The notes beneath the pieces are model-generated. The model had not been told where the DNA came from and did not search any database. It was given only the letters and a program-made list of their open reading frames with translations. From Anaerolinea sp. (GTDB taxonomy: Bacteria; Chloroflexota; Anaerolineae; Anaerolineales; Anaerolineaceae), in contig DYEC01000001.1 in the NCBI GenBank assembly GCA_020725865.1, positions 124,001 through 188,000 on the forward strand: a DNA stretch of 64,000 nucleotides, written 5' to 3'. This document shows, one piece after another, positions 8,101-15,161 of the stretch; the stretch's first letter is position 1; each line of letters opens with the position of its first letter. Made by a program: the position numbers and the translations under genes.

Positions 8101-11080
8101 AGACTTCTTCAAGTTAACCTGGAAACAGCGCTCGCCGGAGGAAATATCTGCCGATGCAGGACGCCTGATACCCGAATATTCTCTGTTGAGCAGCAGTGAT
8201 TTTAAGACAGATGCACGCGGTCAGGCACGTCTGGCATTTATTCCACCGCAACCCGGCCTCTACTTGTTAGAGGTCAGTGGAAATGGCGCTGTGACACAGT
8301 TGATGACTTGGGTTGGGGGAGCTGGCGATGCTGTTTGGCCAGATTTACCAGATCAACATCTCATACTGAGCCGGGATGCGGAAACGTATCAACCAGGTCA
8401 GATAGCACATATTCTGATACCCAATCCATTTAACGGCCGTGCACTGGCGCTGGTGGCGACAGAACGCGGCAGAGTCATGCATACTCCTCAATTGCTGACC
8501 ATTGATGGCTCAAGTCTCGAACTTGAACTTTCGGTTGCAGATGAAGACGCGCCTAATATTTATCTTTCGGTGATTTTATTAGGGAGAACCTCCGAAGGCA
8601 CTCCAGATTTTCGCGCCGGTTATATCGAGATTCCAGTTATTCCTTCTGCTTATACGCTCAATGTGACGCTGATGCCACAACCCAGCCGCACAATGCCGGG
8701 TGGGGAAGTGTCTTACAAAGTCAGTGTAACCGATTCAAACGGTAAGCCTGTTCAGGGTGAGTTCTCACTGGCGATTGTAGATAAAGCCATTCTTGCGCTT
8801 ACCGAACCTAACTCATCCAGTATTATTGAGGCTTTTTACTCTTCACAGCCGCTGGGTCTGGAAACTAGTCTATCACTTGCAGGATATGCAAAGCGAATTG
8901 CTTTATTATCCCAGGCGGGGGAGTTAGGAGGCGGCAAACCAGTTGCACCGCCGCTTGCCTTACGCGAAAAGCTTGCTGATACGGCTTACTGGCAGGCAAA
9001 GATCGAAACAGACGTTAATGGGCAGGCTGAAATCACTTTGAAACTTCCGGATAATTTAACCACGTGGGTGGCTACTTTGCGAGGACTGACCAAGGATACA
9101 TTGGTAGGAGAAACGACTGCAGAGGTTGTGACCGGAAAAGACTTGATGATTCGGCCGGTGACGCCGGCTTTCCTGGTAAGCGGTGACCATATTGAGCTTG
9201 CTGCGGTGGTTCGTAATAACACAAAGAACACCCTGCTGGTAGATGTCAGCTTGCAGTCAGCTGGTTTTACCCTGGATGAACCGGGGCAGATGTTGCAGCG
9301 CATTACGTTGTCTGCCGGCGAACAACGGCGGGTAAGCTGGTGGGGAGTTGTGCAGGATACTGAACAGGTAGAGTTGGTTTTCAGTGCTAAATCCGACAAC
9401 CTGCAAGATTCAGCGCGTCCGGAACAGGGCAAGATTCCAGTATTACGTTATAGCGTGCCTCAAATGCTGGGAGTGAGTGGTGTGTTGAGCAAAGGCGGTG
9501 AGAAGCTGGAAGTAGTCAGCCTGCCGCGCTCATATACCCCCACAAGCGGGCAATTGAGGATCGAGGTATCGCCTTCGTTAGCTGCCTCGTTGCTGAGTGA
9601 CCTGAAAGCCATAAAACACTATCCACAGGATTTTACCGAACCAAAAGTCTCTGCATTGCTCGCGAATGTGCAGATGCTTCGTGCTTTACAGGAATTGGGA
9701 ATGGACTCCCCATCCCTAAAATCGGACTTTGAAACGGCGGTTGCTGACGAGCTAAACGGCCTGACTAGTCGTCAGAATCTGGATGGTGGCTGGGGCTGGA
9801 AGTCTGGTGAGAAGAGCGACTTGCATACAAGCGCATACGTGTTGTATGGATTAAGTCTCACAACTCAATCTGGTTTTGTGGTTGAACAGACCGTTTTTCG
9901 GAAGGCTCAGGATTATGTACTAAATGTTTTGCAAGCTGGATCAATGGATTCGTTAAGCCCAGACGAACTGGCATTTGAATATTATGTCTTACAACAATCG
10001 GGGCGTACAGATATTACTCCACAGGGGTTATATGAGCTGCGCGAACAAATGAATCCATGGGCAAAAGCCCTGCTGGCATTGACATTACAAGCCATAGATG
10101 TAGCAGATATGCGAGTAATAAATTTGCTTTCAGAGCTTAAAGGCGGCGCATCTCATTCTCCGACGGGTGTTTATTGGGAAAGCACTGTAGGTAGTGATGA
10201 TGGGCGGGCTAGCAACAATCTCACAACTGCTATGGTGATGCTGGCATTGAGTGAATTGGAACCGCAGTCACCGCTTGTAGCGGACGCCATGCGCTACCTG
10301 ACCGCAAATCGTCGTCTGAGCGGTGGGTGGCAGTCCAGTTATGAGACAGCTTGGGTGATCCGGGCACTTACCAATACCCTGAGAAAAAGCGGTGACCTGC
10401 AGGCAGATTACAGTTTTTCCGCCTCGCTTAATGATGTATTGGTTCTGAACGGCGTGGCGGGAGGGGATGCAGCCCTGACTCCTATCAGCACCAGCATACC
10501 AATCAGCAATTTGAAATCGGATGAACCAAATGCCCTGCGTTTTTTACGGGACGGAGAGACAGGCAATCTGTATTACCGGGCTTATTTGCAGTTGTACCGC
10601 CCTGTGGATAGTGCACTGCCGATCGGCACGGACATCTTATTAACCCGCCAGTATTATCTTAATGATTCAGGATGCCGGTTTGAATCCTGTCTGCCAGTTA
10701 ATAAAGTTCGTTTGAGTGACCATAAATCAGTTTGGGTGCATTTGACACTAACCGTACCCAAAACCATAAACTATTTGGTAGTTGAAGATTATATTCCGGC
10801 GGGCAGCGAAATCCTGAACCGGCAACTAAAAACCACTGCAAAGGGAGAAACCATCTTTGCACAAGGACAAAGCTTGTGGTATTTTACATCCCCCAAGGTT
10901 TATGCGGATCATATCTGCTGGATGGCGCAAAATGCTCCGCCGGGTGTCTATGAATTGATATATGAACTTGTACCGATTCAAGCGGGAGAGTTCCATGTCC
11001 TGCCTGCGCACGCGTATGCATACTACTTCCCTGAGGTGGAGGGCAGCAGTGGTGGCAGTCTATTTACTATCGAACCGTAA
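5147..11080 (+). CDS. Alpha-2-macroglobulin-like surface protein without a thioester
   Basis: This is a very large (1977 residues) exported protein of the bacterial alpha-2-macroglobulin family, which traps proteases or guards the envelope. A basic N-terminus and one hydrophobic segment (FLLMVFILFSLTC) act as a signal or anchor. The FSLTC sequence is a poor lipobox. About four Ig-like repeats follow, each with FNQPM-type strands (residues about 85-460). Then come the macroglobulin domains with SDRPIYRPGQTVHVRAI near 710, the A2M middle domain with LKLPDNLTTW near 1305, and the alpha/alpha toroid with GGWGWKSGEKSD near 1545. Where active members have YGCTEQ, this protein has HYPQDFTEPK (about 1491-1500), so the Cys-Gln thioester cannot form. 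The C-terminal PPGVYELIYELVPIQAGEF matches the receptor-binding-like end. I chose the ATG at 5147 over the GTG at 5144 for better spacing from CAGGAG. Confidence 0.88.
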   Translation: MIRASVWHVKKALMFLLMVFILFSLTCRIAPTLETTPEVMPVATIVTEPSAQAQPAVPLPPSVVETLPVDGGEINSVEGIRFYFNQPMKTDTVQAALTIEPHLSGIFEWLDNNRTLHFQPSAPLLPAMSVRITLKTSAQAENNLQLTGEQTFHFRTPESLHIVERIPEPGSEGQNPSNAISVAFNQPIVPLGGDPSASPPAFSLLPEVSGKGEWLNSNTYVFYPEPALSGGTEYTVTINSALLSVSGMSFVEDAEDELSWVFTTAQPEIIACEPSGGWQRMAIDTPFVIDFNQPMDTASVEQNLTLLGPGGVRVEGTFQWENNASRVIFQPDRLLQRDTTYTLTVPKETLSLGGSPLSKDFRREFLTVGPLKLVKTIPASGRPLKSGYNSFALEFNVPLGEQSLESLIEIQPEITDLTVSLSNDRKMVYVSGFYEPNLVYTITLSADLQDRWGRPFGEAQRAILRVLPAEPSLTIPMLQFGPPALFILPDDPYVTAQATNVQAVQVSSASISFDTFTALIKQYIERKTLSINMVPTQETWMHALQLEPNRNTTVEIPLSSERTTLPTGLYYFEFDVPELNANRYLNGPVMGVVSRINLTVKRNGNEMYIWATNLENLQPVSDTSLTVYDDQNVPVATVKTDQNGLAWISLPESASWRVMYYVLMGEPGDLDFALGLTSWTAGLNGRDFGLPTNLRSQTSQLFTYLYSDRPIYRPGQTVHVRAILRRAENGRYFPSPIDQVTLQLLGDYAPGTDERPLLATLSLPVSSYGTASGSFTLPENAPPGVYTLQTSHEPTTSLTFQVAEYRKPEIELLVHFDSSEKQKGQDILATVQASYYFGAPASNLPVHWTLYAERDYFHLPNNYQSGTIAAFWDNSLDYYLSPGMFLTEGDAKTDTGGNLSLSFSADTLKRLNQIEGRQRLILEVTAQDQSEYPVSNRTSLIIHPADFYIGVRPDHWNGQVGQEIGYVIQTVDWAKKPSPMHALRADFFKLTWKQRSPEEISADAGRLIPEYSLLSSSDFKTDARGQARLAFIPPQPGLYLLEVSGNGAVTQLMTWVGGAGDAVWPDLPDQHLILSRDAETYQPGQIAHILIPNPFNGRALALVATERGRVMHTPQLLTIDGSSLELELSVADEDAPNIYLSVILLGRTSEGTPDFRAGYIEIPVIPSAYTLNVTLMPQPSRTMPGGEVSYKVSVTDSNGKPVQGEFSLAIVDKAILALTEPNSSSIIEAFYSSQPLGLETSLSLAGYAKRIALLSQAGELGGGKPVAPPLALREKLADTAYWQAKIETDVNGQAEITLKLPDNLTTWVATLRGLTKDTLVGETTAEVVTGKDLMIRPVTPAFLVSGDHIELAAVVRNNTKNTLLVDVSLQSAGFTLDEPGQMLQRITLSAGEQRRVSWWGVVQDTEQVELVFSAKSDNLQDSARPEQGKIPVLRYSVPQMLGVSGVLSKGGEKLEVVSLPRSYTPTSGQLRIEVSPSLAASLLSDLKAIKHYPQDFTEPKVSALLANVQMLRALQELGMDSPSLKSDFETAVADELNGLTSRQNLDGGWGWKSGEKSDLHTSAYVLYGLSLTTQSGFVVEQTVFRKAQDYVLNVLQAGSMDSLSPDELAFEYYVLQQSGRTDITPQGLYELREQMNPWAKALLALTLQAIDVADMRVINLLSELKGGASHSPTGVYWESTVGSDDGRASNNLTTAMVMLALSELEPQSPLVADAMRYLTANRRLSGGWQSSYETAWVIRALTNTLRKSGDLQADYSFSASLNDVLVLNGVAGGDAALTPISTSIPISNLKSDEPNALRFLRDGETGNLYYRAYLQLYRPVDSALPIGTDILLTRQYYLNDSGCRFESCLPVNKVRLSDHKSVWVHLTLTVPKTINYLVVEDYIPAGSEILNRQLKTTAKGETIFAQGQSLWYFTSPKVYADHICWMAQNAPPGVYELIYELVPIQAGEFHVLPAHAYAYYFPEVEGSSGGSLFTIEP

Positions 11081-11086
11081 GGTGCG

Positions 11087-11614
11087 TTAGCCTTGCGACC
11101 GTTGCAGCTCATTGAGCTCCTGCTCTAGAAGCTCGATTTTCTTAATCAACAATTGAATTTCTTCGAAGCTGACCTCTTCTTCTTCGCCTTGTGAATTTTG
11201 GGTCAAAGAGGGATCGAGAACCAGCGTTTCCAGCCGTTGGCGTTCTTCAGATGATAGTATTCCCCTGTTGGTCAGCAAATCCAGACGTCTGCGTATTTCG
11301 CTCTCGATATATCCTTGGGGGTCTAAAAAGGTGTGAATGGCTTCGCGTAGTCCGCCAAGTGTGCTGTCACCAGCGCGGATCAGACGAGAAAGGATTACTT
11401 GGGGCAACAATCCGCCAATTTTCTTTTCCTGTTCAAAGATCACTTGTGCGAGGGTAACAGCAGTGAGATCTGTACCGGTATCGTGGTCAATGACACGTAC
11501 GTCTTCACCAAGACGAATCATTTCGGCAATGTCGTTCAAGGTGACATATTGGCTTGTTTCGCTATTATAAAGTTTTCGGTTGGAATAACGCTTAATTAAA
11601 GGCATAGCAGACAT
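11087..11614 (-). CDS. phaR: PhaR-type polyhydroxyalkanoate synthesis regulator
   Basis: The N-terminus MPLIKRYSNRKLYNSETSQY is the PHA-accumulation regulator DNA-binding domain. In other bacteria it represses granule-associated phasin genes and binds polymer. The rest, about 110 residues, is predicted helical and Glu-rich, ending in a leucine-rich stretch LLIKKIELLEQELNELQ that looks like a coiled coil for oligomerisation. The length is 175 residues from ATG 11614; a TTG nine bases further upstream is also in frame. The gene converges on the macroglobulin gene with only six bases between stop codons. No PHA synthase or phasin gene is visible in the window, so it may regulate something else here. 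Confidence 0.8.
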   Translation of the reverse strand: MSAMPLIKRYSNRKLYNSETSQYVTLNDIAEMIRLGEDVRVIDHDTGTDLTAVTLAQVIFEQEKKIGGLLPQVILSRLIRAGDSTLGGLREAIHTFLDPQGYIESEIRRRLDLLTNRGILSSEERQRLETLVLDPSLTQNSQGEEEEVSFEEIQLLIKKIELLEQELNELQRSQG

Positions 11615-11747
11615 CCCGTTCAAGTGATTTGATATTCATATTTTACTTTACATTGGATATCCTGGAATGCGCGCCATGGTGGAATGAATCCCAAGGGTGT
11701 TTTGCATTAAGCTCATTATCTTAAGGGCAAATTGGTTCAAAAACTGA

Positions 11748-11776
11748 TTGACTTTTGAGCTGGAAATCCTTATAAT
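11748..11776 (+). promoter_or_regulatory. Sigma-A-type promoter of the GntR-regulated carbohydrate locus
   Basis: TTGACT (11748-11753) and TATAAT (11771-11776) are separated by 17 bases. The predicted start falls inside the palindrome at 11785-11802. Confidence 0.8.
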
Positions 11777-11784
11777 GATTTGCA

Positions 11785-11802
11785 GTAATGTTATAACATT
11801 AC
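11785..11802 (+). promoter_or_regulatory. Operator: perfect 18-bp palindrome over the transcription start
   Basis: GTAATGTTATAACATTAC is its own reverse complement and begins eight bases after the -10 box. Its core GTTATAAC fits the GT-N-TA-N-AC pattern known for HutC-subfamily GntR regulators, which is the subfamily of the gene encoded 22 bases downstream. Autorepression is the likely use. Confidence 0.7.
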
Positions 11803-11824
11803 AACAAATTTTCTAAAGGTTACT

Positions 11825-12553
11825 ATGTACCATCTGGATCGACGTTCTTTTATCCCCCTGTATCACCAGTTGAAAGAGAAACTCATTGAAGAAATTGAGA
11901 GCGGCACAATTGGCGTGGGTCAACCGTTGCCAACCGAGATGGAATTGATTGGGCGCTATGCGGTTAGCCGCACGACAGTGCGTCAGGCGATGCAGGAGCT
12001 GGAGCATGACGGTTATATCACGCGTACTCCTGGCAAAGGTACTTTTGTGATTCGTACCAAGCTCAGCCGCGGGCTGACCCGTCTGACCAGTTTCACAGAG
12101 GATATGCTGGCGCGCGGCATGGAGGTCACCTCTTCAATTCTTGAATTCAAACAAACCAAAGCCTCTGCAATTTGTGACAGGTTGGGTATTCCTCGCGATA
12201 CACCGTTGTTGTACGTATATCGTTTACGCCACGCAAATGGCATCCCGGTTGCCATCAACGCCTCCTACATCAATACATTGCTGAATGTTTCAATCACTAA
12301 GGAAGAGCTTGAACTGGTTGGGTCGCTGTATGCTTTATATGACCGCAAAGGGATTCCTCCCCTCGAGTCAGATAAAACGATTCAGGCGGTCGCTGCCAGT
12401 GAGGAGTGGAGTCGCTTATTACACCTTTCTGTCGGTTCGCCGTTGCTGTTGGTCGAAGGTGTTGTTTACACCTATAATCACCAACCGCTTGAGTATCACC
12501 AGGTGATCAGTGGAGGTGACCGTTATAAATATACCCTTCATCTCCAGCGGTGA
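11825..12553 (+). CDS. GntR family transcriptional regulator, HutC/UTRA subfamily
   Basis: This is a DNA-binding repressor of 242 residues. The N-terminal winged helix (residues about 8-75) has YHQLKEKLIEEIESG, LPTEMELIGRYAVSRTTVRQ and the wing TPGKGTFV. The C-terminal UTRA domain (about 95-240) binds a small-molecule effector, usually a sugar phosphate or similar metabolite, and contains TPLLYVYRLRHANGIPVAI. The start is supported by AAAGGT upstream. It is the first gene after the promoter and the 18-bp palindrome, and it lies directly before a sugar-type transporter and catabolic genes. It therefore most likely controls itself and those genes. The effector is unknown. Confidence 0.92.
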   Translation: MYHLDRRSFIPLYHQLKEKLIEEIESGTIGVGQPLPTEMELIGRYAVSRTTVRQAMQELEHDGYITRTPGKGTFVIRTKLSRGLTRLTSFTEDMLARGMEVTSSILEFKQTKASAICDRLGIPRDTPLLYVYRLRHANGIPVAINASYINTLLNVSITKEELELVGSLYALYDRKGIPPLESDKTIQAVAASEEWSRLLHLSVGSPLLLVEGVVYTYNHQPLEYHQVISGGDRYKYTLHLQR

Positions 12554-12590
12554 GATTAGGTCGTTTGTAAATCTCTTGGTCTTTTTTTTT
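12552..12590 (+). terminator. Weak terminator or attenuator after the GntR gene
   Basis: GAGATT (12552-12557) pairs with AATCTC (12570-12575), and a run of nine to ten T follows from 12582 after a short gap. The six-base stem is weak, so partial read-through to the transporter genes is plausible. Confidence 0.35.
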
Positions 12591-12657
12591 GATTTGTCAA
12601 GGAGGTGATAGCTATAAGCGAATTGTTAAGAAGTTTCAAGTCTGTCTATTTGGGGCT

Positions 12658-12701
12658 GTTCAGGAGGGAGTAAGAGAAGTCTCTGAGAAGGTCTCCTGAA
12701 C
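12658..12701 (+). promoter_or_regulatory. Inverted repeat in the leader of the sugar-binding protein gene
   Basis: GTTCAGGAG (12658-12666) and CTCCTGAAC (12693-12701) form a 9-bp perfect stem enclosing a smaller AGAG/CTCT hairpin. No U tract follows. It lies 68 bases before the next start codon. It could be a leader structure or a protein site; the role is unknown. The rest of 12591-12768 shows only an AAGGAGGTGATA sequence with no convincing gene. Confidence 0.4.
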
Positions 12702-12768
12702 GCGAACAACCCGGCAACAAAACCCGGATTGTAGAAATTGGATTATTTTAGAAGAAAAGGAGAAAACC

Positions 12769-14151
12769 ATGCATACCAAAATCTTCCGCACGATTTCAAT
12801 GTTAATCTTACTTATGGTGATGTTTGTGAGCCTGTTGGGATGTGCACCAGCAGCAACAGAGGCACCCAAGCCTGCCGAACCCACAAAACCCGCCGAGCCT
12901 ACAAAAGCGCCTGAAAAACCGGCAGAGCCGACCAAGGCAGCTGAACAGCCCGCCGCTAAGCCTTTTGAGGGGGTGGAGTTAACCCTGGCGTCTATGACAG
13001 ATCAGTACGTTACCGCTTTTCGTTACTTGATTCCTATATTCAAGCAAGAGACCGGCATTGACATCACGCTGGATGAGCTGGGCTACGTGGACCTGTACCA
13101 GAAATTGACAGCGGATTTTGTTGGTAAGACCGCACAGTATGACCTGATGACGGTTGATATTGTTTGGTCAGGTGAGTACGCTAAGAACCAGTATACACTG
13201 CCGCTGGACGACTTCATGGCGCGCGATAAAGATCAATTGCAACTGGATGACATTATGCCGGTTTCGTGGACGCTCGGTGAGTGGGAGGGTAAGCACTGGG
13301 CTTATCCGTTGGCGGGCTATGCAAATGTACTAAACTATCGAAAGGATGTTCTGGAGGAGGCAGGAATTAAACCCCCCGCCACACAGGAAGAGTTGTTGGA
13401 AGCGGCTAAGAAGCTGACCAAACCGGATGGAAGCATGTATGGCATTGCGTTGCTTGGCGCAAAGGGTCCGGCAGTTGCACAGGACTATATGGCTTGGGTG
13501 CAGCAGCATGGCGGCTCGATTCTGGACAAAGATGGTAAGGTTGCTATCAACACACCTCAGAATGTAGAAATCCTTAAATTCTTCGGCGAACTGTTTAAAT
13601 ATGCACCTCCAGGAGCAACAGACTACTGGTGGGATCAGCGCGAGACCGCTTTCCGCGATGGACAGGTGGCTATGATGGAGGGTTGGAGTATCGCCCGCGC
13701 TGGCTATGAAAACCCCGAAATTTCGAAGATTGTTGGCAAGGTGGATATTACCGTTGCTCCGGTCTCTAAAGGTATGGAACCCAAATATGGCTTTGGTGGT
13801 TGGGGCATTGGCATCAATGCTGCTTCTGATCCCAAGAAACAGGAAGCTGCTTGGGAATTCATCAAATGGCTGACTTCCCCCGAAATCCAGAAGGAATGGA
13901 TTCGCCACGACGGTGCACCTATTCGCCGCAGTACATTGGAAGACCCGGAATTGAACAAAGAATACCCCTGGTTCCCGGTCTTGCTGAAGTCTTTTGAGAA
14001 GGGTGATGGAGACTATCGCCCGCGCATTCCGGAGTATAGCATCATTCAGGATGCCCTTGGCACCTACGTGAACGCCTATCTGGTAGGGCAGGAGACTGCT
14101 GAAAGCGCGCTGGAGAAGGCACAGGCACAAGTCGAAGCGAATATGAAGTAA
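12769..14151 (+). CDS. Carbohydrate ABC transporter substrate-binding lipoprotein (family 1, CUT1 type)
   Basis: This is the extracytoplasmic sugar receptor of the locus, 460 residues. The signal peptide ends with lipobox LLGC (Cys25) and is followed by a long repetitive PAEPTK spacer (to about residue 65), similar to the one in the peptide-binding protein at 1229. The mature part has the family 1 fold: FKQETGIDITLDEL, QYDLMTVDIVWSGEY, then WAYPLAGYANVLNYRKDVL and a C-terminal WEFIKWLTSPEIQKEW. SD AAGGAGA precedes the ATG. A hairpin follows the gene and then come two permeases, so the binding protein is probably produced in excess. The substrate cannot be read from the sequence; the neighbouring kinase and aldolase suggest a sugar or polyol. 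Confidence 0.93.
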   Translation: MHTKIFRTISMLILLMVMFVSLLGCAPAATEAPKPAEPTKPAEPTKAPEKPAEPTKAAEQPAAKPFEGVELTLASMTDQYVTAFRYLIPIFKQETGIDITLDELGYVDLYQKLTADFVGKTAQYDLMTVDIVWSGEYAKNQYTLPLDDFMARDKDQLQLDDIMPVSWTLGEWEGKHWAYPLAGYANVLNYRKDVLEEAGIKPPATQEELLEAAKKLTKPDGSMYGIALLGAKGPAVAQDYMAWVQQHGGSILDKDGKVAINTPQNVEILKFFGELFKYAPPGATDYWWDQRETAFRDGQVAMMEGWSIARAGYENPEISKIVGKVDITVAPVSKGMEPKYGFGGWGIGINAASDPKKQEAAWEFIKWLTSPEIQKEWIRHDGAPIRRSTLEDPELNKEYPWFPVLLKSFEKGDGDYRPRIPEYSIIQDALGTYVNAYLVGQETAESALEKAQAQVEANMK

Positions 14152-14168
14152 AATTTATACAGATTTGG

Positions 14169-14201
14169 AAGGGATGCTTGCAAACTTTGCGGGCATCCCT
14201 T
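14169..14201 (+). promoter_or_regulatory. Intercistronic hairpin between the sugar-binding protein and first permease
   Basis: AAGGGATGC (14169-14177) and GCATCCCTT (14193-14201) form a perfect 9-bp stem without a U tract. It has the same position and form as the hairpin after the peptide-binding protein gene at 2958. Confidence 0.6.
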
Positions 14202-14243
14202 CATCCGCAATTGGGTCTTCTGCTCACCAGTTGGAGGTTCAAT

Positions 14244-15149
14244 TTGAACAAATCCATTGCTCTGTCTATTCGAAGATTTTTTATTGAGGATGGCGCTTAT
14301 TTGGTGATGCTTGCGCCGTTGCTTATTTTTGTGGTTCTTGTAGCAATTTACCCGTTGCTTTTTTCTTTCCGCATCAGTTTGTTTGAATATCGCTTGACCG
14401 ATCCAAACCAAACACAAACTTTTGTGGGGCTTCAGAATTTTGTACGCGCATTTTCAGACCAGGTAGTCATAAGTTCGCTTAAGACTACACTGGTTTATGT
14501 AGCCGGCACTGTTTCACTTGAACTCTTGTTGGGCCTCGGCTTGGCGCTTTTATTAGGAGCGGAAACCCAAATTGCGCGTGTGATTCGATCTTTCTTGCTG
14601 ATGCCAATGGCTTTACCGCCGCTGGTGGTTGGGCTGGTCTGGAAAGCGTTATACAATGCAGATTTCGGGGTAATCCCTTATTATCTTAAGCTGGCGGGTT
14701 TTAATGTGGGGCGTGGACCTCTAGCAGAGTTGAATCTGGCGATGCCGGCGGTAATTCTGATAGATGTTTGGCAGTGGACACCCTTGTTGATGGTTATTTT
14801 TCTGGCTGGGTTGAAGAGCTTGCCAACCGAGCCTTATGAGGCTGCGATCGTAGATGGCGCTTCTCGCTGGCAATCCTTTTTCTATATAACATTACCCCTA
14901 TTGAAGCCAACATTTCTGATTGCCTTGCTTCTGCGCACGATGCAATCCTTTAAGGTATTTGATACAATCTATGCAACCACTGGCGGGGGACCTGGCTCGC
15001 AAACGACCGTGCTTAATTTTCATATTTATACGGTGGGCATGACCTTCTTCCAAATGGGTTATGCGGCTGCGCTGGCGAATATCCTGCTGGTTGTGGTCGC
15101 CATTCTGTCTATCCTGTATATCATGGTACTTGAGCGTCAGCAGTTATAA
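14244..15149 (+). CDS. Carbohydrate ABC transporter permease, MalF/UgpA type
   Basis: This is a membrane subunit of the CUT1 importer, about six helices. I chose TTG at 14244 because GGAGG sits six bases upstream; the longer frame would start inside the intercistronic hairpin. This gives 301 residues. The N-terminus LVMLAPLLIFVVLVAIYPLL is the first helix. QTFVGLQNFVRAF is the usual periplasmic motif, and the EAA loop is EPYEAAIVDGASRWQSFFYI near residue 200, followed by LPLLKP. GGGPGSQTTVL near residue 250 is typical of MalF/UgpA-like proteins. It pairs with the next permease. No ATPase gene is in this operon. Confidence 0.92.
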   Translation: MNKSIALSIRRFFIEDGAYLVMLAPLLIFVVLVAIYPLLFSFRISLFEYRLTDPNQTQTFVGLQNFVRAFSDQVVISSLKTTLVYVAGTVSLELLLGLGLALLLGAETQIARVIRSFLLMPMALPPLVVGLVWKALYNADFGVIPYYLKLAGFNVGRGPLAELNLAMPAVILIDVWQWTPLLMVIFLAGLKSLPTEPYEAAIVDGASRWQSFFYITLPLLKPTFLIALLLRTMQSFKVFDTIYATTGGGPGSQTTVLNFHIYTVGMTFFQMGYAAALANILLVVVAILSILYIMVLERQQL

Positions 15150-15161
15150 GGAGCCGGCGTT

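Noticed and set aside
10681-10700. TGAATCCTGTC resembling a tRNA T-arm
   Set aside because: It is inside the continuous macroglobulin coding frame and has no acceptor or anticodon stem around it.
12605-12670. Possible 22-codon leader peptide starting at GTG 12605 within AAGGAGGTGATA
   Set aside because: The GTG is part of the SD-like sequence itself, and no regulatory codon run or attenuator pairing is evident.
14178-14243. Upstream extension of the first sugar permease from TTG 14178
   Set aside because: It starts inside the 9-bp hairpin and adds hydrophilic residues without family match; TTG 14244 has GGAGG at proper spacing.
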